A DNA stretch of 64,000 nt from Nageia nagi (lineage: Eukaryota; Pinophyta). How positions within the stretch are numbered: position 1 is the stretch's first letter; each line of letters opens with the position of its first letter. Positions 47,820 to 60,886 of the stretch are shown piece by piece. A program made the translations under genes and the position numbers. Under the pieces are notes generated by a model. The model saw nothing but the letters and a program-made list of their open reading frames with translations, searched no databases and was not told the origin of the DNA. The DNA lies in the NCBI GenBank assembly GCA_050084985.1, contig JBITNC010000001.1:181970001-182034000 (forward strand), read 5' to 3'.

Positions 47820-50800
47820 CTATGAAGGTTAAAGGGTTCTTTAAAAAGCACCCTCTCATAATATTGTTGGATTCAAAAAGTACTCATAATTTCAATGATC
47901 CACGAGTGGCTAAGGTTGCTAACTGTTACATCCACCCTATAAATAATTTTGAGGTTATGGTTGGAAATGGAGGAAAAATAGCATTTAAAGGCACATGTTA
48001 TAATGTTAAACTAAGCATGGATCACTATACTTTGAAAAGTGACATGTATGCTTTACCACTTGAGGGATGTGATATAGTTTTAGGGGTATAATGGCTAAGG
48101 ACTTTGGGTACCATATAGTGGAATTTTATAGAACTATGGATGAACTTCAAAATAGATGAAAAAAAGCATACTCTTAGGGAATTATAGGGTGGATTTGTAC
48201 AAATTTTGAGCTCACATTGCATGGAAAAGATCCTATGAAAAATTGGAAAAGGGATGCTAGCACAGTTATACTCTTTATCAATCATCGAATCCAAAATCAT
48301 AGAGCCTAAGGATTTATAGCCTATCTTAAGTAAGCATTTAAGTACTTTTGAGGAGCCAAGGGGCTTACCACCCCAATGATCACATGATCATGCTATCTAG
48401 TTGGTGTCTAGAAGTCACTCACAAAACATTCATCCTTATTGGTATCCTTGTTTACAAAAAAATGAAATTGAAAAATTGGTTAAGAAACTATTGAATGGAG
48501 GAGTAATTTGACCTAGCATAAGCCCATATTATTTTCCAATTATATTGGTTTGTAAGAAAGATGGTTCCTAGCATATGTGTGTGGATTTTAGGGCCCTTAA
48601 CAAAATTACCATTAAGGACAAATTTTCCATCCCAATCATTAATGAATTATTTGATGAACTACACAGGGCAAGATATTTTTCCAAGTTGGACCTGTGATCT
48701 AGGTATCACAAATTCTACCTCAAGGAGGAGGATATACTAAAAATTGCATTTTGCACCCATAAGGGCCATTATGAGTTCCTAGTCATGCCTTTTGGCCTCA
48801 CAAATGCTCCATCCATGTTTCAAAGTTTAATGAATCAAGTGTTTTATCTATTCCTCAAGAAGTTCATTTTAGTTTTGTTTGATGATATCTTGATCTATAG
48901 TAAGACATGGTAAGAACATGTGACACATGTTAACCAAACCTTACAAATTTTGAAGGAACACTAGCTATATGCAAAAAAATCAAAATGTTAATTAGGTAAG
49001 AGAGAAATTGATTACTTAGGCCATGTCATATTTGACGAGGAAGTTAAGGTGGATCCATAAAAGATTACTAACATGTAGAACTAGTCTATTCCTACATCTT
49101 TGAATAGTCTCTAAGGATTCTTGGGGTTGATAGGCTATTATAGGAAATTTGTGAAGGATTATGGCAAGATTGCATCACCTCTAACCATATTGTTGAAAAA
49201 GAATGCATTCCAATGGTCCCCTCAAGCTAAGGTAACTTTTCTTAAGCTCAAGGAGGTGATGTGTACCACACTGGTATTAGCAATGCCATATTTTTCTAAA
49301 ACCATCATTATAAAAAGTGATGCTTATGGAGTAGGAATTGTGGTAGTATTAATGCAGGAGGGGCATCCCTTGGCATTCACTAGTAGAGCACTCTTTGAAA
49401 AAAATTGGGTAAATCCACTTATGAAAAAGAAATTTTTATCATCATTTATGTAGTTCAATGTTGGAGACCATATCTCATTGGTTACCATTTCATCATCTTC
49501 ACAGATCATCACAATTTAAATTTTTTTATTAAGCAATGCATTTCTATGCTTGAGCAACAAAAATGGGTGACCAAACTACTAGGGTATGATTATGAGATAG
49601 TATATAGTAAAGGTAAGGAGAATGTGGTTGTCAATACTTTGTCCAAAAAATTTGAAGATTAAGTAGCACTGCAAGCTCTTTCACCTCCTATTTCTCAATG
49701 GTTGGATAAAGTTAAACAAGAGTGGGTAGAAGATAGCTCCACCCAAGAATTACTAAAATAGATCACTCAAGACCCCACAAGTAAACCACACCATACATGG
49801 CATGATGGTGTTTTAAGATTCAAGGGTATAATTTTGTTACCATCTCCTTCAAGATGTAAATAAAAAATACTTACCAAATTGCATTCCACACCTACATCAA
49901 GACATGAAGGATTTTTGAAAACTTATAAGTGAGTGGCATAATCATTCTATTGGATAGGTATGAAATTGGATATCAAGTAGTTTGTGGTAGCTTGTGATGT
50001 GTGTCAATGATAAAAGGGTGAGACAGTGGGTACTTTAGGACTCCTTCAACCTCTCCCCATACCTACTCATACATGGACTGATATCTCAATGGATTTCATT
50101 GAAGGCCTTCCTAAATCTCATGGTATATCAGTTATTCTAGTGGTGGTTGATCGGTTATCTAAATATGCTCATTTTGGTTCATTGGCTCATCCCTACAAAG
50201 TGGTGATAGTGACACAATTATTCCTAGATATAATTTTCAAACTATATGGAATGTTAGAGATGATTATCAGTGATTATGATCCCACTTTTACAAGTCATTT
50301 TTGGCAAGAGCTTTTTAAACTACAAGGTACTCAACTAAACATGAGCTTAGCATATCACCCACAAACTGATAGTCAAATTGAAATTATCAACAAATGCTTG
50401 GAAACATATTTACATTATTTTGCTTTAGCACAACCTATGCATTAGGTATAATGGCTTCCCTTGGCTGAGTGGTGGTATAATACATATTATCATTCTACTA
50501 GCAATATGACCCCCTATGAAGAAGTGTATGGTCAAGCTCCACCAATAATCACCTCATATGTTGTAGGTACTAGTAAAGTTTAGGTAGTTGACTCAACTTT
50601 AGTTACTCAAGATGATATTCTTCATTTACCCAAGGATAACCTTTAGATAGCTCAACACCATATGAAATAATAGGTTGATCAGTAATGTGTGGAAAGAGAG
50701 TTCTAAATAGATGACATGGTCTTTTTGAGGCTACAACCTTATCACTAAAAATCTTTAAAAATAAAAGGCCCTCAAAAATTGGCCCCAAAGTTTTATGGTC

Positions 50801-51075
50801 CAAGCTGCATACAAATTAGAGCTTCTTATTTCTTCCAAGATTCACCCAGTGTTTCATGTCTCTTGTCTCAATAAAGTGGTTGGGTCAAAGGTTCAAGTTT
50901 AGACATAATTACTTGAGTTAGTAGAGGATGGATCAATGGTAGTTGTACCTAAGGCAATTCTAGATCAATGCTCATTACAGCTTCGTAATCGCTCCATCAT
51001 AGAAGTCCTTATGTAGTGGCAAGGCATGGCACCAAAAGATGCAACATGGGAAATACTTCATCAGCTACAACAATA
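47820..51075 (+). pseudogene. Chromovirus pol remnant with chromodomain-like end
   Basis: Protease: open 47822-48091, with LLDSKSTHNF where the family has DSGSTHNF, and EGCDIVLGV. Reverse transcriptase: about 48450-49080, FPIP-like, [16 protein letters not shown] and [10 protein letters not shown] (Asp pair at 48881-48886). RNase H: 49121-49660, with SDAYGVGIV and TDHHNLNFF. Integrase: zinc segment about 49875-50010, core 50070-50440 with TDISMDFIEGLP, SDYDPTFTSHFW and YHPQTDSQIEIINKCLE, so all three acidic residues are present. Tail: about 50920-51070, with LRNRSIIEVLM, WQGMAPKDATWE and LQQ, like a plant chromodomain. Stops such as GS-stop-H and LDL-stop-SRYH replace Trp and Arg. Confidence 0.9.
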
Positions 51076-51098
51076 GTTTCCAAGCTTGAAGGGTGGCA

Positions 51099-51499
51099 TG
51101 TTAGGATCCCACATCTTAACATTTTAATGTTAGTATTAGTATTTTATCAAATTGTTGGCCTATATTGTAATATTGTGATTGTAAGGGTGGGGCCCAATTT
51201 TGCATTACTATTAGGGGTAGGGTTAGTTTAATATAAATATATAGAAGTGTGGAAAAAGGCATCTCGAATATTATTTTTCACCTTTGGAGTTGTAAGGAGG
51301 TAGCCCCCTTAAAGTGGCCTATGATTCTATTACTATTTAGTAAAATCCTATCCTTATCTACTTATTGATGCTATTTTGTGTTCCATTTACTAGCGCATGC
51401 TCTATTATTTCTAATATATAGTTGTCATTTTCCTATTTCAAATCAATATTCATTTCATTTTTGCAATATTTCTCTTTTCATATTTGTAGCATTGTAACA
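51099..51499 (+). repeat. Chromovirus 3' LTR
   Basis: 401 bp, TG...CA, colinear with 45600-46002, bordered by the polypurine tract on the left and the TAGTC duplication on the right. Confidence 0.92.
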
Positions 51500-51504
51500 T
51501 AGTC

Positions 51505-52299
51505 TTATGGTTCCACATCCAACCTTTGAAATGAAATGTGTTGTTTTACCCCTTGCACTATTCAACCATTGATCTAGCTATTTTGTTGTGTCTAGTACTC
51601 AAGACTCATGCCCATGCATTAAAACAAAAGAGGTCACTTTATTTGTAATAATTCTCCATGAATATGTACACCACTGGCAACATGGGAATAGTGAGCATGT
51701 TGTTGATGGCATGAGTTTCTCTATTATAGATGTAGGTACCTATAGAAAGGTGTTAGAAATACCCTACATAAAAATGATTTGGATATATAGTGAGTTATGT
51801 ATTCTATTGATGATGAGTCAATTTTAGCAATCTACTTATTATTGCATTATTAGTTTATCTTTTTAGTGAGTGAACTCTCACTAGCCGTTTTGATGGCCAT
51901 CGATGGTCATACATTTTATGTCTATGACCCAAAGACATTATGTTTTGTATTATTCAAAGAAAAAACCAAACTATATGGATACACAACAAGTTGTATCATC
52001 CATTAGAGATGATCCAATGCAATATTTTACTTATAGCTACATCATCAATTTATCTTTTAAGTTTGTCAACTCTCACTAGCTGTATCGTTGGCCATTGACA
52101 ACCTTGCATTTTATGTCCATGGTCCATAGACATTATACTATCATCATTTTTTCTTTGAAATCCATGCCATTGAAAGTCCATAAAAAGTAATACATGTTAT
52201 TAGCTACATGGAAATGATACAAGACAATGGAAAACTAAAAATAAAATACTATGATACAAGTACCTTACGTATGATTTTGAATATTTTGCAAGGTACAAA
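51505..52299. other. Tat-type element 3' non-coding region (part)
   Basis: Lies between the end of pol and the chromovirus insertion; its continuation is 45331-45599 on the other side of the insertion, up to the polypurine tract. Words such as CTCACTAGC and GTCCATGG recur loosely around 51880-52120. No gene is supported. Confidence 0.55.
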
Positions 52300-55200
52300 G
52301 CCACTATCTTTATGCAAAGAAGCATTTGATATGGGTGGCATTGAAGGTATTTGGTTTTTCTTTTCCATCCATGGAGGAGATTTTATAGGCTTCTTATCCT
52401 GTTGCTTCTATTACAACAAATGGATCCAACCAATTTGGCTGAAATTTCCCTTTAACTTCATCATTTATCATTATCTTATTGATATTCTCTTTCAGCACTA
52501 GGTCTCCCACTTTGAATTCTTTTGCCTTGATTTTCTTTCCAAATGTTTATTTAGCTTTGTAGGGTACACCTTATGATGTTCAATTGCTCTCAGTATCTTC
52601 CCATCTAATGATTGTAATTGCTACAACCTAACTTTTCTTGCATCTTCATCCAGTATGTCCCCTTGTAATGAAATTGTTAAGGAGGGGAGTTCTAATTCCA
52701 ATGATACCACAACTTCATATCCATACACCAATGAGAATGGTGTTTCCCTGATGGCTATTCTAATACTTTTCCTATATTTCCATAATGCATATGACAATTG
52801 CTCATGCCAATCTCTCTTATATTTGTCCCACATTTTTGATAAAATGCTTTTAATGGTCTTATTAGAAGCTTTAGCTTGACCATTACCTTGAGGATAGTAA
52901 AATGAAGAAAATATTTGCACAATGTGAAACTTTTTATAGTATGCCTTTATATATTTACCTTTGAAATTAGGCCCATTATCCATAATCAATCTTTATGGTA
53001 CACCAAACCTTGTAATGATTTTCTCCATGAAAAATGCAATAATCTATCTTGACTGACTAATTTCATATGGATAACTTCAACACATTTTGTAGTGAATTCT
53101 ATGGTTGTGATGACAAACTTGTGACCTTCCCTTGAGTGTGGATTAATAAGACTAATCAAATCTATACCCCAAGTAGCAAATGGCCATGTTGACACAATAG
53201 AATATAATTATTGAGTAGGCTATTTTTCCATATTAGCATGCTTTTGACATGGAAAATAAGTCTTCACATGAGCTTTACAATCTTCTTCCATTGTGGGCCA
53301 ATAATATCCAATACACAAAAGTTTAGTGTATAATGCCTTTGAATGAAAATGACCTCCACATAAACCATCATGAGCCTATTCTAATACTGTAGCTATTTCA
53401 TGCTATGTTAAACATATTGGTAAAGCACTATCAAAAGATCTTCTATACAATAACTCACCGATGATTACATACTTAATAATATTCCTTTTCAATATAACCT
53501 TTTCATTTATGTCATAATCATCAGGAATTGTTTGATTCTTTAAGTAATTATAAATTTCAAAGTACTATTTCTAAAAATCATTTTCCTCATCAATCAAACA
53601 AATATGAATTTCATGCATATCTTATATGTAAGGAATACTAAGCTTACAAATTTTCAACTTAGTCTTCTTATCCTCAATTTTAATTGGTACAAGAGAAGTT
53701 GCACTTGCCATGGCATATGCATAGATGTTGTTAGTCCTTGGGATATTCTAAATGGTATATTTAACAAAATGATCTAGTAAGTCATTAACCACTACTTTAT
53801 AAGGCCTAATTTTCTCATCCTTCATATCAAAAATATCTTGTACTTGGTTAATGATAAGCTATAAGTCACCATAAATCTTTAAATCTTTATTTCTTAGTGT
53901 AATAGTTGCTTTTAGACCCAATATCAGTGCTTCATACTCTACCATTTTATATGTTCATTTTAAACTAAGTTTATAAGCTATGGGGATTACCTCATTTGTA
54001 GGAGAGACCAAAACAATGCCAATCCCTACTTCATATGAACATTTAGATCCATCAAAGTATAATGTCCAAACAATGGGTTCATATTTTTTGAGACATACAT
54101 ATTCATTAGGGATCATCATCTCATCAAAATCATGCTATTGGTGGCCTTTTGATAGGTCTATACATCATTGATGGTATGAATCATCCTGATACTCATCTGA
54201 AAATTCTTTATGGATTATTACTTCATTATTCTAATAGAATTCAACTATCAAATTTGTAATTTCCTACCCTTTTATTGACTTCTATTTCACCACATTGATT
54301 TCAAATTCTTGTAACAACATTAGCCATTTTGTAAATCTTCCTGATAAATGCTAATTTGCTACAAGATATTTCAATGGGTTAATAGGGATAACAACAAATG
54401 TAGTACAATACAACAAATAATGTCTCAATTTTTTAGTAGAAAATACAATACCATAATAGAGTTTTTCCATTGGTGTGTACCTAGCCTCATAATAAATTAG
54501 AGTTTTTCTAAGGTAATAAATAGCTCTTTCTTTTCTTTCCTAATCTTTTTGGTACAACATAGCCCCTAAGGCATATAATGTATGAGATATACAAATAAGT
54601 AGGTTTTGGAGAAGTCCATAGGCACTAAGATTGGGGGGTTGAGTAAATATTGTTGAATATCCTCAAAAGGTTGTTGGCATTTATCATCCCATACAAATTT
54701 AACATCCTTTTGCAGTAAGTGTGTGAACAGTCTACACTTGTCTCTAAGTTGGTAAATAAACCTCCTTACAGAATTGATATTTCCTTAGAGACTCCTTAAT
54801 TATTTTAAATTCTTTAGAGGAGGCATGCTTATAATGGTTTTAGTTTCTTTGGATCTACTTTAATTCCTCTTTTAGATACCATGAAAGCTAGCAGCTTTCC
54901 ATAAGTAACACCAAAAGTACATTTTTGAGGTTTAAGTCTAAGTTTGTACCTTTTCAAAATTTGGAATACTTCCTAAAGCAATTTTAGATGATCTTGACCT
55001 TGTTTGGATTTTACCAAAATGTCATCAACATATACCTTAATAGATTAATGAATGTGCTCATGAAACATTGAAACCATAACCCTTTGATAAGTAGCACCTG
55101 CATTTTTTAGTCCAAAAGGCATAACCTTCCAACAAAATTTTTCCCATGGAGTGGTAAAGGTGATCTTATGTTGGTTTGTTGGATTAATTAAAATTTGATT

Positions 55201-56140
55201 ATAACTAGAAAAACCATCCATGAAAGATAATGTATCATGACCAACTATTCTATCCACAATCATATCAATATTAGGCAATGGGAAGTCATCTTTAGGACAT
55301 GCATTATTAATATCCTAAAAATCAATGCACACCCTTATTTCCCCAGTTGGATTTATGACGAGAACAATGTTAGCCATCCATTCAGAATAATAAATAGGTC
55401 TAATAAAACCAACATTCAAATATTTATCTATTTCTTTCTCGACTAATAAAGATTTTTAAGGATGCATCTTTCTTGGATTATTTTTTTACTCCCTTAGCCT
55501 CCTTTTAAGTGGTAAATTGTGCATAAAAAATGAAGGATATAAACAAGGTTTATCATTGTAAGACTAAGAAAAATTCTTATGATGTTCAACAAATTTATTT
55601 TTGTACCTTTCATATTGTGGAGTAGGAAGGGCTGCTCCAATTTGCACCAATCTTTGCTCATTAGTAGTTCTAATATTAACATTCACCAATTCCTCTGTTG
55701 GAAAGGTAATCTCATCTTTCTTTTGTAATAGAGAAGGTAATTCCTCTAATCCTTGTATGTTATTTGTAACATTATCCTTAAGATAAACTTGAAACACTTC
55801 ATTGAAATTCACTTATTGACCAAAATAAGCATATTCATTAAGAATGTAACTCATTTGCCTCTTTTCATTAGACTTAGGAAACTCTGAATGTGCCCCCAAG
55901 TATTCTAAAATATCATCATTAGTACTGAAATAGTTAAATTCTAAAGGAATAGTATCATCAATCCATAAGTCTCTATCAATATCATCATATAATTCAATCA
56001 AATTATATTCCTTCACAAACTTAATAGGTCCTAATGCTTGCTTAGTATTGATATCACTTCTTAGTACATTCTTAGTTAATTATGCTTTGGAATTATTAGG
56101 AAATGCATGCATCCCTTTTTCATACTTTCCTAATCCTCAG
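52300..56140 (-). pseudogene. Tat-type pol: reverse transcriptase, RNase H, integrase
   Basis: Minus strand, high to low. Linker 56016-55564. Reverse transcriptase about 55500-54950, with HDTLSFMDGFSSYNQI, VMPFGLKNAGATYQ and an intact YVDDILVKSK. A decayed first RNase H. A second, archaeal-type RNase H at 53947-53840 (MVEYEALILGLKATI, DLKIYGD). Integrase zinc segment about 53430-53240; core with WGIDLI (first Asp) near 53180 and IMDNGPNFKG (second Asp) at 52989-52960. In PQGNGQAKASNKT the catalytic Glu is Lys. The C-terminal FQPNWLDPFVVIEAT lies near 52440-52395. Open frames are at most about 120 codons, so it is dead. Confidence 0.85.
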
Positions 56141-56143
56141 CCT

Positions 56144-56621
56144 TGAGAGAATGCTCATTGAATTAATAAAAATGAATAGATTACAATAATATATAGCTTT
56201 TTGGAGCAAGCTTAACCATTGATAAGTGTATTGAGAAACATTCTTAATAAGACTCCAAATCTGATCTACATTATAAAAATAGAAGTTTATTGATAACTAA
56301 TAATTACAAACATGACACCTATCAAGTACAAAAAATGAAATTGAGAAAGACTAGCTCAATATCAACAAATTTTGATCATTCTAACTAAGTTTGTCACCTA
56401 TTTACTAACTAGTTATTAGTAGACCGATTTTGCTAATCGATGGACCAGTTGGGACCTATTGTAACTAATCGATCAATTGGGATCTATGCTAACTAGTGGG
56501 CCAGTTGGGACCTATGCTAACTGGTGGGCCGGTTGGGTTGGTTGGGCCTATCATGGATGGATGGAAATAAAGACTCAATGTTTCTTCAAATTTGACATTT
56601 TTAAGGCTTATAACTTCAACA
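56144..56621 (-). repeat. Copia element 2 3' LTR
   Basis: 478 bp, TG...CA. It contains about four units of a roughly 28-bp repeat (CTAACTGGTGGGCCAGTTGG and variants, about 56430-56550), accounting for its extra 56 bp over the 5' LTR. Confidence 0.9.
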
Positions 56622-56639
56622 TTCTCCCTCTTGAGGATG

Positions 56640-59600
56640 AGGGGACTCACTAGTAAACTTCTTAGCATTAGAAATTGAACTTTGGCAACTCCCTTTGTGA
56701 AGATATTTTCAATGTTGTTGGAAATATTACAATACCTTAGTTGAATAATTTATTTTTCCACCAAGTATCTTATAAAGTGATACTTCATATCAAATTCCTT
56801 AGAATGAATATGGTGTATAGAATTACGTGCCAATTGAATGGCACTCATGTTGTCACAGTACAAAGTAGTAGGACCAATTTGTTTTTCACCAAGTTCTTCA
56901 AGATCTTACCTTATCGACAAGATTTGACTGTTAGCACTTGTGAGTTCTATGTATTTTACTTCAATAAAAGAAAGAGCTATTGTAGTTTGCTTTTTTGAAC
57001 TCCATGTCAAAAAACTAGACGCAAGAGTGAAACAATTCCTTGATGTAGACTTCCTATCATTAATATTACTATACCAACCACTATCACTATAGCCTTCAAG
57101 CTTTACATCATCCATTTTTGAGTAATGGATCCCAAAATTGGTAGTACCTTTTACATAACTTAGAATTATCTTGGTAGCCTTCAAATGATCCTCTAAAGGA
57201 TCACTCATATATCTTGAAATAAGGGATACAAGATGTGCAATATTAGGTCTTGTGTTAGTGAGAAACATCAAACTTCCCACAACGCTTCTAAAATTGATCC
57301 CATCAACTTTTGGTGTGTCATCATCTTTGGATAATAGCTCTCTATGAGCCATTGGTGTTGGTACTAATTTGCAATCATCCATACCATACTTTTTCAACAT
57401 GTCTTGGGCATATTTAGATTAGCAAATTGATATCTCATCATCTCCTTAAATACTTCCATGCTTACTAAGTAGTGCATAAGGCCAAAGTCCTTCATTTCAA
57501 ATTCTTTCATCATGGAACTCTTGAAATCATCATTCATTGTCAAGTTACTCCCTATATAGATAATATCATCAACATAAAACAAAACAAGTAGGAGATCATT
57601 ACCTTTCTTCATGGTGTAGAGAGTAGGTTCACTTTTACTCCTTGTGAAATGATATCGATGGAAGAAACTATCAATCCTTAAGTACCAAGATCTTGGAGCT
57701 TGCTTGAGGCCATACAAAGCCTTATTTAACTTATATACAAGATGTTCCATACCTTGGATTACAAAGCCTTGAGATTGTTAAATAAAAAATTCTACATCCA
57801 AATACCCTTTCAAAAATGCACTTTTTACATCCATGTCTATTACCTTCCAACCTTTTTGGGTAGCTAGTGAAAGAACTATGTGGATGGTTTCTTGCCTTGC
57901 TATAGGTGCAAAGGTATATTTATAATCAATGCCATACTTTTGGAGAAAGTCTTTGGCCACAAGCCTTGCTTTGTGCCTTTATATGGTGCCTTTGCTATTG
58001 TATTTGGTATTGAAGACCCATTTATAACCAACAATTTTCTTGCCTTTTGGAAGCTCCACAATCTCCCAAGTATCATTATTTTTTATGGAAGAGATTTCAT
58101 CTTCCATTGCTTTCATTCAAATATCATTAGTACATGCTTATTCATAACTAGAAGGTTCAACTTCTACACTAGTCATCAAAGCATAATTGATCACATCACC
58201 TTTGGGGACTTGATCATCTTCATCATCATATTATCAAATTCTCTAATCTTTTTACAACATCTTGAAGTTCATTGGCTTAACTTCTTGTAAATATTCTTGA
58301 TAAATATTTATCCAACATTTGATGTGATGGGTGGTTTACAAGAGTTCTTTTACCTTTGTTCACCAAACTTGGAGAGTCTTCATCCATTGAAGTTGATGTA
58401 TGAGATGTTGTGCTTGATGAAGAACTTGAAGTGCTATCATGTGAAGCCTTTGGAGGTCTTGGGGAAGGACTGATATTGGACTGATTTGGATGCATATTAG
58501 TGGCATTTACATCATGAGGAGGGTAACTAGCATATATTTTTTGATAACTCCATGCCCCCCCCTTCATCAAAAATGACATCTCTAGATACAATAATCATTC
58601 TAATTTTTGGATTATACAATCTATAATCCTTTGAAGACTCATAATAGCCTATAAAAATACATGACTCACTTTTTGCATCAAGATTTTTTATAATCTCATT
58701 TGGTACATGTACATAAGCTAAACATCCAAAAACTCTAAAATGCCTTACATTTGGTTTTTTCAAATACCATGCTTCATAAGAAGTGACAACATCCAAGCTT
58801 GAGGTTGGACTCCTATTGAGAAATACTCCACTTTCCTTGTTGCATCAGCCCATATTAATTTCTCAATTATTTAGTTTGTAACACGCTTCTTTCCATTTCA
58901 ATAATGGTGTGATTTTTCCTTTTTGAAACACCATTTTGCTATGGAGTATAAAGTGATGTAAATTGCCTTTTTTTTTCCACAATCCTTGCAAAAATTAAAG
59001 AATTCATTACAGATATAATTCCATCCATTATCACTTCTTAAACATTTTACTTTGGAATCACTTTTATTCTCTACATGATTCTTAAAATCTTGAAAATACA
59101 TAAAAACTTCATCTTTGGATTTTAAGAAGTAAATCCAACACATTCTAGAGAAATCATTTATGAAAGTGAGAAAGTAAGAATTTTTACCTATACTAAGTGT
59201 TTTCATAGGTCCATAAAGATCACTATGCACCAATTCTAGAGGTTTTGAGGCCCTCCATGCTTCCCCTCTTGGAAATTTGCTTCTAGAGTTCTTTCCCAAA
59301 GCACATCCTTTACACACTTCATTCTTGTTGTCTTCAATTTTGGGAAGCCCACATACCATTGCTTGAGATGTTAGTAATCTCAAATTTGTAAAATTTAGAT
59401 GACCATATCTTAGATACCAAAGCCAAATCTTATTATCAATGGCTACATTTGCAAGTTGTACACCATTATTTTCACCAAACTTAAGAGGAAATACCCTATT
59501 TTTAGTCATGGAGACATTAGTGACAAGCCTATTACCATGACTTTTATCATATATTTTACATTGTGCATTTTCAAACACAAGCTTGTAATTCCTCTCCATT

Positions 59601-59821
59601 ATTTGGCCTACACTCAACAAATTATGCTTAATATTTGGAGTATAGTATATGTCATTTACCTTTTTGGTACCTTCATTGGTGCTTACCTCTATGGCTTCCA
59701 TTCTTTCAACTTGTAATGGATTGTCATCTCTAAATCTAATCTTGGACTTGTATGAGTTGTTCATTGAAGGAAACAAATCCCCCTTTCTGGTCATGTGGTT
59801 TGATGCTCCCATATCAAGCAA
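56640..59821 (-). pseudogene. Copia element 2 pol
   Basis: Open stretch 59821-58898 (307 codons) holds the protease start LLDMGASNHM (family DTGAS; Thr to Met), the GAG-pre-integrase segment ending CKGCALGKNSRSKF, and the integrase core with LVHSDLYGP and LRSDNG, so the first two catalytic Asp are present. The glutamate region is lost in a frame change. Then comes an integrase C-terminal segment (58796-58527, FRVFGCLAYVHVP). Reverse transcriptase 57960-57394 has DMDVKSAFLKGYL, LYGLKQAPRSWY and YVDD at 57576-57565. RNase H from 57400 to about 56640 has YSDSGW and YCDNMSAIQLARN. It is the best preserved pol in the window. Confidence 0.9.
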
Positions 59822-59849
59822 TTAGGTTTCCTTTTTAACACTTTCATCT

Positions 59850-60768
59850 TGATTCTCAATGGACATGAACAAGTGTGAGGAACTTTCTTCCTCTCCATAG
59901 TGGGCACCTCCACTATTGTCTTCACGTGATGCTTACAATATACACTCACTTTCAAAATGACCAAAATCATTACAATAGTAACATTATTTGTCACTTTTAT
60001 CACTTATTCTTCCTCATCCTCTTTCTTGGAATCTTCCTCTTCTTGATCTACCTCTTTGTCTTCTTCGTCTTGAAGAATTTGAACCTCCTCTTAATGAACT
60101 GGATTCACCCTCTTTTGATGCAAAAGCTTTCTCATCACCAAAATCATTTGAAGGAGTGAGTTATTTGAGTTTATCTTCATGAATCATTAAGGAACCAATG
60201 AGAATATCATAATGAAGAGAAACCAAGTCTTTGTTCTCCTCTATGATTATTTCTACATTATTCCATTTGGAAAGAAGTGATTACAACACTTTCTTAACAA
60301 CAACTTCATTGGTGATATCTTCTCCAAGAGTTTTCATCTCATCAACATAAGTTTTAACTCTCATACAATAGTCACCAACATGCTCATCTTCCTTTATCAT
60401 TTGATTCTCAAAATCTCTCTTCAAGGTTTGAAGCCTCACTTGCTTGATTTGAGTGCTCCCTTGAAACCTTACTTCAATGCATCCCATGAACTTTTGGCTG
60501 ATGTACAAGAGTCAATTCTTGGAAATGTTGTAGTCCCCATGGATGCTTGTAGGTGATAAAGAGAAAAACAATTTTTCTTTTGATTTTGCTTAATTACAAC
60601 CTTAGCTGGATCAATCAATGTAGACCAATAAATTGGTTTAGTATATCCATCTTCAACTATATCCCATAAGCTTTTTCCTATGAGCAATGTCTTCATCTTG
60701 ATAGACCAATACTCATAGTCATATCCATGGAACTTTGGTATTTGAAGAGTGTTGTTGTTGGAGCCCAT
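59850..60768 (-). pseudogene. Copia element 2 gag
   Basis: ATG at 60768 opens MGSNNNTLQIPKFHGYDYEY, then WSIKMKTLLIGKSLWDIVED, typical of Copia gag (UBN2/DUF4219 type). The frame passes into 60508-60281 after a shift. An intact zinc knuckle CYYCNDFGHFESEC (C-x2-C-x4-H-x4-C) lies near 59985-59940. In an active element gag packages the RNA. The frameshift near 60480 and stops around the knuckle prevent a full protein. Confidence 0.82.
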
Positions 60769-60886
60769 TTCACCAAATCAACAAAATTAGATTGTATAGT
60801 AAATTTGCAAGAATATGTAATGCTTGCAACTTAATTACAATCTTCCCCTTTAAACCCAATAGACTCTAATAGATCTGATACCACAA

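Larger units (their letters stand above)
45600..51499 (+). mobile_element. Chromovirus (Ty3/Gypsy), full-length but dead
   Basis: 5900 bp with LTRs 45600-46002 and 51099-51499, a perfect TAGTC target duplication (45595-45599 and 51500-51504), a primer-binding site for initiator tRNA-Met (TAGTATCAGAG, 46005-46015) and a polypurine tract (GAAGGGTGGCA, about 51088-51098). The internal order gag, protease, reverse transcriptase, RNase H, integrase and chromodomain-like tail defines a chromovirus. It lies in opposite orientation to the surrounding Tat-type element, in that element's 3' non-coding region. Many nonsense changes make it inactive. Confidence 0.92.
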
